DNA of 51,344 nucleotides from an uncultured Chitinophagales bacterium (GCA_938023075.1 CALHDG010000273.1:1-51344); one strand, 5' to 3'. Positions 16,731 through 25,278 are shown, counted from the first letter of the stretch. Made by a program: numbers and translations. The notes: generated from the sequence alone by a model not told the origin.

Positions 16731-16889
16731 TTATTCTTGAAAAATTGAAATTTCACATACTTGTGGTACAAATGATTGTGCTGCATCTTTGCCAATACAA
16801 ACAACAGAATATTTACTGACAAACCCAAAAACACCACAAATGAATATTAAAGAGCACCCATTTTTATTATTTAATTCACTTAAATCCAT
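16731..16889 (-). CDS. Possible small Cys-containing peptide gene
   Basis: A 52-residue frame starting ATG at 16889 (MDLSELNNKNGCSLIF). It has four cysteines and a hydrophobic core (LIFICGVFGFV). An upstream promoter (TTTG, 17-nt spacer, TAAATTTG at 16896-16924) is the best consensus match in this region and points straight at this ATG, 6 nt downstream. I do not recognise the product; it could be a small membrane-associated or secreted peptide, or the promoter could serve a small RNA or the gene at 15096-16547. The call depends on the promoter, not on similarity. Confidence 0.3.
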   Translation of the reverse strand: MDLSELNNKNGCSLIFICGVFGFVSKYSVVCIGKDAAQSFVPQVCEISIFQE

Positions 16890-16895
16890 AATAAG

Positions 16896-16924
16896 CAAAT
16901 TTATAAAAGAATAAATAAAACAAA
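16896..16924 (-). promoter_or_regulatory. Consensus Bacteroidota promoter
   Basis: On the minus strand TTTG (16921-16924), 17-nt spacer, TAAATTTG (16896-16903). It fits the TTTG/TAnnTTTG consensus fully and reads toward the small frame at 16889 and the gene at 16547. Confidence 0.6.
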
Positions 16925-17009
16925 CCGGGTTCGCTGCTTTCAAGGAAAGTAGTTAACCAAGCCTCTCCCAGCTACAAGCGGAGCTAATAAAATACTCAAA
17001 CAACAAAAA

Positions 17010-17047
17010 GAGTAAACGGCAAATATTTGACAAACCGCCGCTTACTC
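17010..17047 (+). promoter_or_regulatory. Leader hairpin before the 17074 lipoprotein gene
   Basis: GAGTAAACGGC (17010-17020) pairs with GCCGCTTACTC (17037-17047), 10 of 11 positions, with a 16-nt loop, ending 26 nt before the ATG. It has no T-run, so it is more likely an mRNA-leader or operator structure than a terminator. Confidence 0.45.
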
Positions 17048-17073
17048 CATTTAAAAAACTAAAACAAAAATAA

Positions 17074-17787
17074 ATGAAAAATTTTAAATTAAAATCGTTT
17101 GTATTTAACCTAATGGCTATAGTAATGGTTACCGTTTTTTTAAGTTCTTGTGAGGATAACAAATTAGTTGAGGATAAACCACAAGGTTACATAGAGGAAA
17201 ATACTGATAAAAGCCCTATGCAAACCCAAGGAATGTTTAAAAAAGAGTTAGTTCTATCGGATGAGACAGGCAAAAACGAAGTTACACTATCAATTTCTTG
17301 TGATGATAAAGAAATATTGGCATTACACAATAGTGGTTCTTTAATCATTAAACCGATATTTGAAGGAGAAACATCTGAAAACAGCTTTAATGAAAATATA
17401 GAAAAAGATGTAGAGTTATCTGAATTTCCAGAATTGCACATCGAACTTGTAAGTAAGAATTTGGAAAAAGATGCTGTTGGTTTTGATCTTTTAATTCAAA
17501 TACCCGAAACAGAAATAGCCTCAAGAGGATGGTATTCTGGTGGACCATATAATTTTTATTCATGGGTAGCACCTCATTCTTTTTATGTAAAACCAAAAAA
17601 CAATTCGAATTGCGTTTCAGCTTGGTTCTATTATACTCCAAACAAAGCAAATAGTTGGAAATACTGTTGGGGAGGATGCAGTGGTTATTATTTGTGTAAT
17701 TATACACATAGTAAATATTGGAATAATAACAGCTATGATACACGCTTGAAAGCCCAAGGTAATAGTTTTTATGTTAGTTGGTATTAG
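17074..17787 (+). CDS. Lipoprotein of unknown function with aromatic, Cys-containing C-terminus
   Basis: A 237-residue lipoprotein: signal peptide ending in the lipobox FLSSC (Cys at ~26), then an acidic linker. Residues ~50-150 look like a beta domain (VTLSISCDDKEILALHN). The last ~85 residues are rich in Trp, Tyr, Asn and Cys (SWKYCWGGCSGYYLCNY) and resemble a small disulfide-stapled surface module. I do not recognise the family. It stands alone on the plus strand with an 11-bp hairpin in its leader and a good terminator 19 nt after the stop, so it is probably monocistronic. Confidence 0.75.
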   Translation: MKNFKLKSFVFNLMAIVMVTVFLSSCEDNKLVEDKPQGYIEENTDKSPMQTQGMFKKELVLSDETGKNEVTLSISCDDKEILALHNSGSLIIKPIFEGETSENSFNENIEKDVELSEFPELHIELVSKNLEKDAVGFDLLIQIPETEIASRGWYSGGPYNFYSWVAPHSFYVKPKNNSNCVSAWFYYTPNKANSWKYCWGGCSGYYLCNYTHSKYWNNNSYDTRLKAQGNSFYVSWY

Positions 17788-17806
17788 AATATATATGAAT
17801 TTTAAT

Positions 17807-17840
17807 ACAATCAGGTTTTCACCCAGCCTGATTGTTTTTA
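17807..17840 (+). terminator. Intrinsic terminator after the lipoprotein gene
   Basis: ACAATCAGG (17807-17815) pairs perfectly with CCTGATTGT (17827-17835), followed by TTTTA. It lies 19 nt after the stop at 17787. Confidence 0.8.
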
Positions 17841-17962
17841 TATAATGAAAATATCTTATCTATATTAACACTTTCAAATAAGGCTTAATGAATAAAAATC
17901 ACTATAAACCCTGATTTTAAAATATCACCATTTACAGTGAAAACAAATAATTGAAACGTCCA

Positions 17963-17970
17963 TATCTTTG
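17963..17970 (+). promoter_or_regulatory. -7 box before the Spo0M-like pair
   Basis: TATCTTTG matches TAnnTTTG exactly, 63 nt before the start at 18034. There is no TTG at the expected distance upstream. Confidence 0.4.
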
Positions 17971-18033
17971 CTTTAAAATTAAATGAACAATCTAAACAGA
18001 AACTTAAATTACGTAATCTAAACAAATTATTTA

Positions 18034-18654
18034 ATGGCTTTTTTATTCATCTTTTTTATGGCGTTTTTAATCATCCTTTCACATACCGGCGTTAATCTTT
18101 TTAATGTTCCTCCCGTCAGACGGTTTGTAACAAACGTGAAACAACGCTTTGGCATAGCAGAAACCATATTCGATCTAGAAATTCCTGCACAAGTTTGCAG
18201 AGCTGATCATTTTATCCCAGGGAAGATCATTGTACAATCTACCGATGAAGAAGAAGTTTATAACATCACAATAAGTTTAGTTGAAAAGGTAACCTCACAC
18301 CATAAAAGCGACAATCTACCACACGAAGGCATAGAGTCGAAACGGAAGCCGGGTAACAGGTCAAATTCAACCACCAAGACAACCTTAAGTGAAATTGTAC
18401 TAACCGACAATTTTAAAACTAAACCAAGTGAACCAAAAGAATTGAATTTTGAATTGCCATTTAATGTTGGAAATACACAAAAATTCTATACTAATAAATA
18501 TTTGAATAGGGATGAATTTGTTTTTGTAAGAGTCATGAAAATATTATCAACCTTCACACATAAACATACAACTCAATATTATATTAACGTATGTATGAAT
18601 GTAAGAGATAAATGGACTACACCTAAAAAATCGAAAATCATTACACTAATATAA
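18034..18654 (+). CDS. Spo0M/arrestin-like protein with N-terminal membrane anchor
   Basis: A 206-residue protein. Residues ~1-18 are strongly hydrophobic (FLFIFFMAFLIIL), a likely membrane anchor. From ~35 on it resembles the Spo0M/arrestin-like beta-sandwich: VKQRFGIAETIFDLEIP, then the strand FIPGKIIVQSTDEEEVYNI, then KELNFELPFNV. Bacterial Spo0M family proteins usually begin directly with such a KFGIG...LEIP stretch, so the anchor is an addition. The function of bacterial arrestin-like proteins outside sporulation control is poorly known. A second, related gene follows after 19 nt on the same strand, so the two are probably co-transcribed and may form a heteromer. Confidence 0.5.
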   Translation: MAFLFIFFMAFLIILSHTGVNLFNVPPVRRFVTNVKQRFGIAETIFDLEIPAQVCRADHFIPGKIIVQSTDEEEVYNITISLVEKVTSHHKSDNLPHEGIESKRKPGNRSNSTTKTTLSEIVLTDNFKTKPSEPKELNFELPFNVGNTQKFYTNKYLNRDEFVFVRVMKILSTFTHKHTTQYYINVCMNVRDKWTTPKKSKIITLI

Positions 18655-18673
18655 ATTTTAAAAAATTTGCTAT

Positions 18674-19153
18674 ATGAATATTTCAGAAAAGATAAAATCA
18701 ACTATTAAAACTGTAAAAGATAAAATTGGAATTGAAGGCGTATCGGCACAACTTCAAATCCCAAATTATTCATATAAAAAAGACAACCTTATATGTGGTA
18801 AAGTACATTTAACTACACAAAGTATCCAATATATAAATAACATCTTCATATGCCTTGAAGAAAGACAAATTTACCAAATAAAAGATGAAAAGAGTATAAA
18901 TGGCACAAGGGATGAAACAAAATCTTATACCTATGGCGAAATTAAGTTGTCTGAAAAATTTAGGATTAGTCCCGGTGAAATTATTGAGGTAGACTTTGAA
19001 TTACCTTTTGAAATAAATAGCTGGCAATTTTTTCATTTTGGCTGTTTGGCTAACAATAGAAGAACTGCTGTTAGACATTTTGTAGTTGTAAAAGTAGATG
19101 TGAAAAATACTTGGTTCAATCCTTGGGATGAGCGGGCTGTTGTATTGATGTGA
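18674..19153 (+). CDS. Spo0M/arrestin-like protein, second of the pair
   Basis: A 159-residue soluble protein without signal peptide. It shares the layout of the preceding gene: VKDKIGIEGVSAQLQIP, LICGKVHLTTQSIQYIN, and EVDFELPFEI, the last matching FELPFNV in its neighbour. It ends with a short strand (NPWDERAVVLM). It is most likely the cytoplasmic partner or a shortened paralogue of the 18034 product. Known Spo0M relatives run 150-260 residues. The gene converges on uvrA with only 16 nt between the stops and no visible terminator there. Confidence 0.5.
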   Translation: MNISEKIKSTIKTVKDKIGIEGVSAQLQIPNYSYKKDNLICGKVHLTTQSIQYINNIFICLEERQIYQIKDEKSINGTRDETKSYTYGEIKLSEKFRISPGEIIEVDFELPFEINSWQFFHFGCLANNRRTAVRHFVVVKVDVKNTWFNPWDERAVVLM

Positions 19154-19169
19154 TAATAACTGTACAACA

Positions 19170-22028
19170 TCACCCCAACTCCCCCCGCAAAAACTCAGCC
19201 GTAAAAGAACCCCCATGCTCAGCCACTACTTCCGGTGTACCAAAAACCACAATTTCCCCACCTTTACTACCACCATCAGGACCCAAATCAATAATATAAT
19301 CCGCCGCTTTAATTACATCCATATTGTGCTCAATGACGATAATGGTGTTGCCTTTGTCAACCAATTTGTTCAGCACTTCTAACAACATCAAAATATCTTT
19401 AAAATGTAAACCGGTAGTGGGTTCATCTAATATATAAATAGTTTGTCCGGTATCGCGTTTGCTCAATTCGCTACTCAGTTTTACACGTTGAGCTTCACCC
19501 CCAGAAAGGGTTGGTGCCGATTGTCCTAATTTAATATAGCCTAAACCCACATCCAACAAAGTTTTAATCTTTCTATAAATTTTAGGGATGGGTTCAAAAA
19601 ACACCGCGGCTTCCTCTACGGTCATTTTCAAAACATCACTTATCGATTTGCCTTTGTAACGTATCTCCAAAGTTTCGCGGTTATAGCGTTTAGCAAAACA
19701 CTGTTCACAAGGTACGTACACATCAGGTAGAAAATTCATTTCAATCAATTTCATCCCGCCACCTTCGCAGGTTTCGCAACGCCCGCCTTTTACGTTAAAC
19801 GAAAATCTGCCGGGTTTATAACCGCGTATTTTGGCTTCAGGTAAATTGGCAAACAGACTTCTAATTTCAGTAAACACACCAATATAGGTTACCGGATTAG
19901 AACGCGGTGTTCTGCCTATCGGTGATTGATCAATTTCAATGACCTTATCTAACAAATCCATCCCTTCAATACTTTTGTAAGGCAAAGGTTTTTTCTTCGC
20001 TCTAAAAAAATGATGGTTTAAAATTGGATACAAGGTTTCGTTAATTAAGGTTGATTTGCCACTACCCGAAACCCCCGTAACACATATAAAAGTACCTAAG
20101 GGCAAAGTAAGATCGACTGCTTGTAAGTTGTTGCCTGTTGCACCTTTTAAAATTAACCGACCACCATTACCTTCCCGTCTTTTTTCTGGTAGGGGCACTT
20201 TAGTTTTTCCACTCAAATAATCAGCAGTAAACGATTTGCCTTTTAAAAACTGTTTAGGCGTTCCTTCTCCTACAATTTTACCACCGTGCTCCCCTGCACC
20301 CGGACCGAGATCAATCAAATAATCGGCTTCTAACATTATATCTTTATCATGCTCCACAACCAAAACCGTATTATCCGCTTTTGCTAAATCCTTTAAAGCC
20401 TTAATTAATCTTTGGTTGTCTCGTTGATGCAAACCAATACTTGGCTCATCTAAAATATATGTAATGCCTGATAAAGCCGAACCAATTTGAGTAGCCAACC
20501 GAATGCGCTGCGACTCGCCACCGGACAAAGTCCGCGAAGGGCGGTTAAAAGTTAAATAATCTAAGCCAACATTTAATAAAAAACCAATACGCAAGCGTAA
20601 TTCTTTTATAATATCTTTTCCAATGGCTTTTTGTTTTTTATTCAGTTTGGGTTCCAAACCATCTACCCAATTATAAGCCTCCGAAATATCCATCGTTGCA
20701 ATTTCGGCAATGTTCTTTTTATCAATTTTAAAATGTAAAGATTCCTTTTTCAAGCGGGCTCCCTCACATTCCGGGCAACTAACTTGAACCATAAAACCTT
20801 CAGCCCATCGCCTAATCGCATCCGAACTACTGCTGTTAAAACTTCTAATAAGCATAGGTATCACCCCTTCATAATCCGTATAATAGGGTTTGTCTAAAGC
20901 ATTGGTTCCATAGGTGAAATCTATATCCGGTTTAGTTGCGGTTCCATATAAAATTAGGTTGAAGGCTTTGTCAGGTAAATCTTTTAAAGGCGTACCAAGC
21001 GTAAACTTATGTTTTCGGGCAAGCGAACGGATGTGTTTAAACATATAATTATCCCGCACTTCGCCTAAAGGTAAAATACCCACCTGATTGATCGACTTGC
21101 TATTATCCGGCACAATCAATTCTAAATCAATATTTTTAATAAAACCCAAACCCCGGCAAGCCGAACAAGCTCCATACGGCGAGTTAAACGAAAAGGAATT
21201 AGGCGAAGGAATTTCATACGAAATACCGCTCACCGGGTCCATCAGCATTTTACTAAACGGACGAACTGCTTCCGTTTCGTAATCCATCAACATCATTAAA
21301 CCCTTGCCCATTTCTAAGGCTTTTTCAACCGACTGACTAATACGCGGCACATCATCTTTATTAATTTCGAGGCGATCAATAACCGCTTCAATATTGTGTA
21401 CTTTATATCGATCAACTTGCATTTTGGGTTCAATGCTTTCAATGCTCCCTTCAATGCGCACTTTTAAAAAACCTTGCTTTCGCAACTGTTCAAACAACTC
21501 TCTGTAATGCCCTTTTCTACCTCTTACTAAGGGCGCTAAAATCACTACTTTTTTACCGGCATAATCTTGTACCGTTTGCATTACAATTTGTTGACTCGTG
21601 TACTGCACCATTTTTTTACCCGTTTCGTACGAAAAAGCCTCGCCAACCCGGGCAAACAACAAGCGCAAAAAATCATAGATCTCAGTAACCGTTCCAACTG
21701 TCGAACGTGGGTTTTTGTTAGTCGTTTTTTGCTCAATAGAAATCACCGGACTTAAGCCGGTAATTTTGTCAACATCCGGGCGTTCCATAGAACCAATAAA
21801 CTGCCGGGCATAAGCCGAAAAACTTTCCATATACCGGCGTGAGCCTTCCGCATAAATCGTATCAAAAGCCAACGACGATTTTCCACTGCCACTAATGCCG
21901 GTAATCACCACCAACTGATTGCGCGGTATCGATACACTAATGTCGGCTAAGTTATGCACCCTTGCACCGTATACATTAATATAATTTAAATCATCATCTT
22001 GTGCGGTTTGCTTCAATTGCTTCGTCAT
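19170..22028 (-). CDS. uvrA: Excinuclease ABC subunit A
   Basis: A 952-residue protein, full length for UvrA. It has the N-terminal nucleotide-binding site GISGSGKSS (residues 44-52), the paired zinc-binding modules CSACRGLG/CPECEGARL and CETCEGGG/CEQCFAKRYN, both ABC signatures (TLSGGESQRIRLA, TLSGGEAQRVKL), both Walker B segments (YILDEPSIGLH, YILDEPTTGLH) and a second Walker A GVSGSGKST. UvrA dimers find bulky DNA lesions and load UvrB in nucleotide excision repair. No uvrB or uvrC is in this window, as is usual for uvrA in Bacteroidota. Repeat A copy 3 and a family D element lie upstream. I see no damage-inducible (SOS-box-like) site in the leader. Confidence 0.97.
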   Translation of the reverse strand: MTKQLKQTAQDDDLNYINVYGARVHNLADISVSIPRNQLVVITGISGSGKSSLAFDTIYAEGSRRYMESFSAYARQFIGSMERPDVDKITGLSPVISIEQKTTNKNPRSTVGTVTEIYDFLRLLFARVGEAFSYETGKKMVQYTSQQIVMQTVQDYAGKKVVILAPLVRGRKGHYRELFEQLRKQGFLKVRIEGSIESIEPKMQVDRYKVHNIEAVIDRLEINKDDVPRISQSVEKALEMGKGLMMLMDYETEAVRPFSKMLMDPVSGISYEIPSPNSFSFNSPYGACSACRGLGFIKNIDLELIVPDNSKSINQVGILPLGEVRDNYMFKHIRSLARKHKFTLGTPLKDLPDKAFNLILYGTATKPDIDFTYGTNALDKPYYTDYEGVIPMLIRSFNSSSSDAIRRWAEGFMVQVSCPECEGARLKKESLHFKIDKKNIAEIATMDISEAYNWVDGLEPKLNKKQKAIGKDIIKELRLRIGFLLNVGLDYLTFNRPSRTLSGGESQRIRLATQIGSALSGITYILDEPSIGLHQRDNQRLIKALKDLAKADNTVLVVEHDKDIMLEADYLIDLGPGAGEHGGKIVGEGTPKQFLKGKSFTADYLSGKTKVPLPEKRREGNGGRLILKGATGNNLQAVDLTLPLGTFICVTGVSGSGKSTLINETLYPILNHHFFRAKKKPLPYKSIEGMDLLDKVIEIDQSPIGRTPRSNPVTYIGVFTEIRSLFANLPEAKIRGYKPGRFSFNVKGGRCETCEGGGMKLIEMNFLPDVYVPCEQCFAKRYNRETLEIRYKGKSISDVLKMTVEEAAVFFEPIPKIYRKIKTLLDVGLGYIKLGQSAPTLSGGEAQRVKLSSELSKRDTGQTIYILDEPTTGLHFKDILMLLEVLNKLVDKGNTIIVIEHNMDVIKAADYIIDLGPDGGSKGGEIVVFGTPEVVAEHGGSFTAEFLRGELG

Positions 22029-22074
22029 TGCTTGTTTTGCTAATGGGCGAATTTAAGTACAAATGGCTTTTAGT

Positions 22075-22265
22075 TATCATGTTAGCTACAATAAATTTTT
22101 CTTTTTTTTAGTAGCGAAACAATGGTCGTTCGCACAAAGGGCAGTCCCGCTATCCGTTCAAATGCTGCGCCAACGCACAAATGCCAACGCTTCAGGCAGC
22201 ATAACCACTGCTATCGGGGCTATTTTGCTAAGGACTATCGCCGTAGTAACATTCCTTATTTCGTA
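22075..22265 (+). repeat. Structured intergenic repeat, family A, copy 3
   Basis: Outer stem GTCCCG (22144-22149) with CGGGGC (22215-22220); inner stem ATGCTGC (22162-22168) with GCAGCAT (22196-22202). The inner stem differs from copies 1 and 2 on both arms yet still pairs. The stretch CGCACAAAGGGCAGTCC resembles copy 1. Confidence 0.75.
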
Positions 22266-22271
22266 GTCTAA

Positions 22272-22434
22272 TACCAATTTGACTGTAAAAAGTGACACAA
22301 AAATTTTGGAATTAATTTGGTGAGCTCAAGGTAAAAAACGCAGACATAGCCAGCGGCTATAGCGAGTATTTTTAACGAAGAGATCGCCAATATTAAACCG
22401 AAATTTGTGTTACCATTTTATGGTCAATTTGGTA
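22272..22434. mobile_element. MITE-like element, family D
   Basis: A 163-bp element with imperfect ~38-bp inverted ends beginning TACCAATTTG (left) and ending CAATTTGGTA (right). TAA flanks it on both sides (22269-22271 and 22435-22437), a likely 3-bp target duplication. There is no coding capacity. A deleted copy lies at 6275-6304 and a half copy at 35750-35825. Confidence 0.6.
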
Positions 22435-22467
22435 TAATACCTTGCACCTTCTTAACATAATCTTAAA

Positions 22468-22914
22468 ATGATGGTTATTGTAAATAAATTATCTTTAAGC
22501 CAAAGTAAAGGGTATATAAATTTGAAAAATATTTTATTTGTTTGTGTGGAAAATGCTAACCGTAGTCAAATGGCTGAAGCATTTGGGCATATACACAAAA
22601 AAAAGGGAATTGAAGTATACAGTGCCGGCTCAAAACCTACCGGAAAAATTAATCCCAAAGCCATTGCAGCGATGGCTGATTTATCATATGATTTAACAAG
22701 CCATCAGTCAAATTCATTAAAAAAAGTTGAACACCTTCGCTTTGATGCCGTAATATCTATGGGTTGTGGAGAGGATTGTCCACAAATAAAAACTGAACGC
22801 CGGGAAGATTGGCAAATACCCGATCCGAAAAATTTATCGGACAAAGCCTATCATACTATTAGAGATTACATTGAACTTAAGGTTATGGAATTGTTTGATC
22901 ATCTTTTACGTTAA
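22468..22914 (+). CDS. ArsC-type low-molecular-weight phosphatase / arsenate reductase
   Basis: A 148-residue protein with the low-molecular-weight tyrosine phosphatase P-loop CVENANRS (C-x3-N-x2-RS) and the general acid region PDPK. The block SMGCGEDCPQ holds two cysteines in the position of the resolving pair of thioredoxin-coupled arsenate reductases, so it belongs to the ArsC/Wzb-like superfamily and may reduce arsenate. The listed ATG gives an 18-residue extension; an in-frame TTG at 22522 starts the usual LKNILFVC and is a credible alternative. PhoB- and PhoR-like genes follow within 9 and 30 nt, which ties it to phosphate (and arsenate as its analogue) sensing. Confidence 0.78.
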   Translation: MMVIVNKLSLSQSKGYINLKNILFVCVENANRSQMAEAFGHIHKKKGIEVYSAGSKPTGKINPKAIAAMADLSYDLTSHQSNSLKKVEHLRFDAVISMGCGEDCPQIKTERREDWQIPDPKNLSDKAYHTIRDYIELKVMELFDHLLR

Positions 22915-22923
22915 ACCAATTAA

Positions 22924-23604
22924 ATGGCAAATAAACAAAAAATTTTAGTAGTTGACGACGAGCCGGATATTCGCGAATTTATTGAATATAATTTAATTAA
23001 AGAAGGCTACGAAGTGGCAACAGCCGAAAATGGGGCAGATGGTTTAAGCAAAGCAAAAACCTTTTTACCCGATTTAATTTTATTAGATATTATGATGCCC
23101 GATATGGATGGCATTGAAGTATGCAGCGAGTTGCGCAGTTCTGATGAATTTGCCGATACCGTTATTGCCTTTTTAACTGCTCGAAAAGAAGACTTTACTC
23201 AAATTGCCGGTTTCGAAAGCGGTGGAGATGATTTTATCAACAAGCCGGTAAAACAGCGGGTACTGATGAGTCGCATTAAAGCCTTGTTGAAAAGAAAGAA
23301 GCAACCAAACAAAGAAATTGTTGAAGAGACTTATGGTGATTTGGTCATTAATCATGAGCAAATGCTGATCTATTTAAATGGAAAGCCACTCACCTTAACT
23401 AAAAAGGAGTTTGAAATATTAGTTCTTTTGGCATCGAAACCGGGTAAAATTTTTAACCGCTCCGAAATTTTTCAAAAGGTATGGGGCAATGATTTAATTG
23501 TTGGCGACAGAACGATAGATGTGCACATACGAAAAATAAGAGAAAAAGTAGGCGATAAATATATTCAAACAAAAAAAGGGGTGGGCTATAAATTTGATTA
23601 TTAG
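22924..23604 (+). CDS. OmpR/PhoB-family response regulator
   Basis: A 226-residue regulator. The receiver domain has Asp11-Asp12, phospho-acceptor Asp55 (LLDIMMPDMDG), Thr85 and Lys107 (NKPVK). The C-terminal winged helix (~130-226) includes LTKKEFEILVLLASKPGKIF, DRTIDVHIRKIREK and the end KKGVGYKF. All switch residues are present, so it should be phosphorylated by the histidine kinase encoded 30 nt downstream. PhoB assignment is by family resemblance and by the ArsC-like neighbour; a Pho box was not identified. Confidence 0.93.
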   Translation: MANKQKILVVDDEPDIREFIEYNLIKEGYEVATAENGADGLSKAKTFLPDLILLDIMMPDMDGIEVCSELRSSDEFADTVIAFLTARKEDFTQIAGFESGGDDFINKPVKQRVLMSRIKALLKRKKQPNKEIVEETYGDLVINHEQMLIYLNGKPLTLTKKEFEILVLLASKPGKIFNRSEIFQKVWGNDLIVGDRTIDVHIRKIREKVGDKYIQTKKGVGYKFDY

Positions 23605-23634
23605 AAGTATTTAAATCACAATGAAAGTTTCGGC

Positions 23635-24684
23635 ATGAAAAATCCTACACCAAGAGAAGTTGCCTTATCGGTTGCTAGCCGTATTACAGCTATTATTGTA
23701 CTACTCATTATATTAACCAAATTTTTTTTTAGTCCAGAAATATATTGGGGACATATTGCTGCCATTGCGCTACTGAGTTTTGTGATCTCCTTTTTAATTG
23801 TGCTTTCTGCCATTCAGCAGTTCATTTATCGAAAAATTAAATTGATCTACAAAAAAATATCAACCATAAAGTTGGGAGATATAGAAAAAGTAAAGCAATT
23901 TAGAAGTGATATTGATGTAATTTCGGAAGCCGATGAACAAGTAAATGAATGGTTAGATAGCAGCAATAGAGAAATTGAAAAACTGAAAATTGAAGAAGCC
24001 TACAGAAAAGAATATTTGGGTAATGTAGCACACGAGTTGAAAACGCCACTATTTACTATACAAGGTTATGTTGAAACCTTAATTGATGGTGCTTTAGATG
24101 ACCCGAATGTGAATATGAAATACCTCAGCAAAGCGAAAAAAAATATTAAGCGGCTCAATAAAATTATTGACGATCTCGATACGATTAATGTGTTAGAAGC
24201 CGAAACCTTTAAATTAGACAGTGAGGTATTTGACATGCATACCTTAACGGAGGAGGTTTTTGAAGAATTAGAAGTGAAGGCAAAAGAGTTTAACATCAGC
24301 TTTCAGATTAAAGAAGGCATTGAAGGTAAATTTATGGTATATGGTGATGTAGAAAAAGTTCGTCAGGTGTTAATTAATTTAATTGAAAACTCTATAAAAT
24401 ACGGTAAGCCAAGTGGCACTACTGCTGTTGGGTTTTACGATATGGAAAAGTATATCTTAACGGAAGTTTCTGACGATGGCAAAGGCATTGCTGAAGAAGA
24501 CATTCCTCGGTTATTCGAGCGATTTTACCGGGTAGAAAAAAGCCGAAGCCGCGCAAGAGGCGGCACGGGATTGGGCTTAGCTATTGTAAAACATATCATT
24601 GAAGCCCACCGTCAATCTATTAATGTACGCAGTAAATTAGGTTTTGGATCTACCTTTGGGTTTACGATGCAAAAGGCGGTTTAA
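23635..24684 (+). CDS. Sensor histidine kinase (PhoR-like)
   Basis: A 349-residue kinase. Two membrane helices (about 15-33 and 40-62) are joined by only a few residues, so there is no large periplasmic sensor. A linker and a short helical region lead to the dimerisation box VAHELKTPLF with phospho-His133. The ATPase domain has the N box (LINLIENSIKYG), G1 (DDGKGI), F box (LFERFYRVEKSRSR) and G2 (GGTGLGLAIVKHI). The missing sensor implies it reads a membrane or intracellular signal, as in PhoR where a transporter complex signals. It forms an operon with the regulator upstream. Confidence 0.93.
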   Translation: MKNPTPREVALSVASRITAIIVLLIILTKFFFSPEIYWGHIAAIALLSFVISFLIVLSAIQQFIYRKIKLIYKKISTIKLGDIEKVKQFRSDIDVISEADEQVNEWLDSSNREIEKLKIEEAYRKEYLGNVAHELKTPLFTIQGYVETLIDGALDDPNVNMKYLSKAKKNIKRLNKIIDDLDTINVLEAETFKLDSEVFDMHTLTEEVFEELEVKAKEFNISFQIKEGIEGKFMVYGDVEKVRQVLINLIENSIKYGKPSGTTAVGFYDMEKYILTEVSDDGKGIAEEDIPRLFERFYRVEKSRSRARGGTGLGLAIVKHIIEAHRQSINVRSKLGFGSTFGFTMQKAV

Positions 24685-24772
24685 ATTTATTGATGATGAA
24701 TTGATTAATTATTGATTTTCTAACAAAAAACATTCCTGATTATTTAATACTTAATTGTTTTAAGTTTTAGAA

Positions 24773-24814
24773 TTGGAATTTGATACTTGGAATTTAGTAC
24801 TTGAAATTTATCAC
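24773..24814 (+). repeat. Three imperfect 14-bp direct repeats
   Basis: TTGGAATTTGATAC, TTGGAATTTAGTAC and TTGAAATTTATCAC follow one another without gaps. They run up to and over the stop of the DUF1499 gene (24811). Confidence 0.55.
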
Positions 24815-25278
24815 AAAGCCTTCTGCTTCTCTAAAAAAGCACTTCTAATGTTTTCCATACGCTTGCGGTTAGCGCCTAAATCAGAATGCCCTACCCTAGA
24901 AGCCGACCGAAAATGAAAAAGATTATTATTGGCATCTTGCAAAAACTCCACATCATCAATAAATATTTTGCTTTTGGTATAATAAGCTACGTGCATATAT
25001 TGATTGTCTTGCTTCTTGATAATGTTGGCTAATTTATCTTGCTCCATTAATTCAACTAATAATAACCACGCGGCTTCATCTTCTATACTGTATGCAATCG
25101 GTTCTATTGTGGCTTTCTCTTTATTGGTTTGAGTAGATACACAATTAGGAGAATCCGGACAATCAATCAACTGCCCATTTTTAGAAAGCCCCAAACCTTC
25201 AGGCACCGTTCTACCACATGACATGATTAAACATACAATAAACAGCCAACCGCTATTTCGAAAAATTGATCTTATCAT
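24811..25278 (-). CDS. DUF1499 lipoprotein
   Basis: A 155-residue lipoprotein (lipobox LIMSC at ~21). It carries the DUF1499 (Pfam PF07386) blocks in order: CPDSPNCVST, a central strand region (YTKSKIFIDDVEFL) and SRVGHSDLGANRKRMENIR near the C-terminus. Length is typical. The family is widespread in bacteria and plastid-bearing eukaryotes with no known activity; its function here is unknown. It converges on the histidine-kinase gene. Confidence 0.88.
   Translation of the reverse strand: MIRSIFRNSGWLFIVCLIMSCGRTVPEGLGLSKNGQLIDCPDSPNCVSTQTNKEKATIEPIAYSIEDEAAWLLLVELMEQDKLANIIKKQDNQYMHVAYYTKSKIFIDDVEFLQDANNNLFHFRSASRVGHSDLGANRKRMENIRSAFLEKQKAL

Larger units (their letters stand above)
16548..17073. 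other. Intergenic region with one possible small gene and a leader hairpin
   Basis: The 526 bases between the helical-protein gene and the lipoprotein gene hold a canonical minus-strand promoter with a 52-residue frame (16731-16889), a second -7 box (16684-16691) and an 11-bp hairpin at 17010-17047. No other gene is visible. Confidence 0.5.

Noticed and set aside
17387-17743. Minus-strand frame opposite the 17074 lipoprotein
   Set aside because: The plus strand has a signal peptide with lipobox and a terminator; the minus frame is low-complexity Tyr/Asn-rich and has no promoter.
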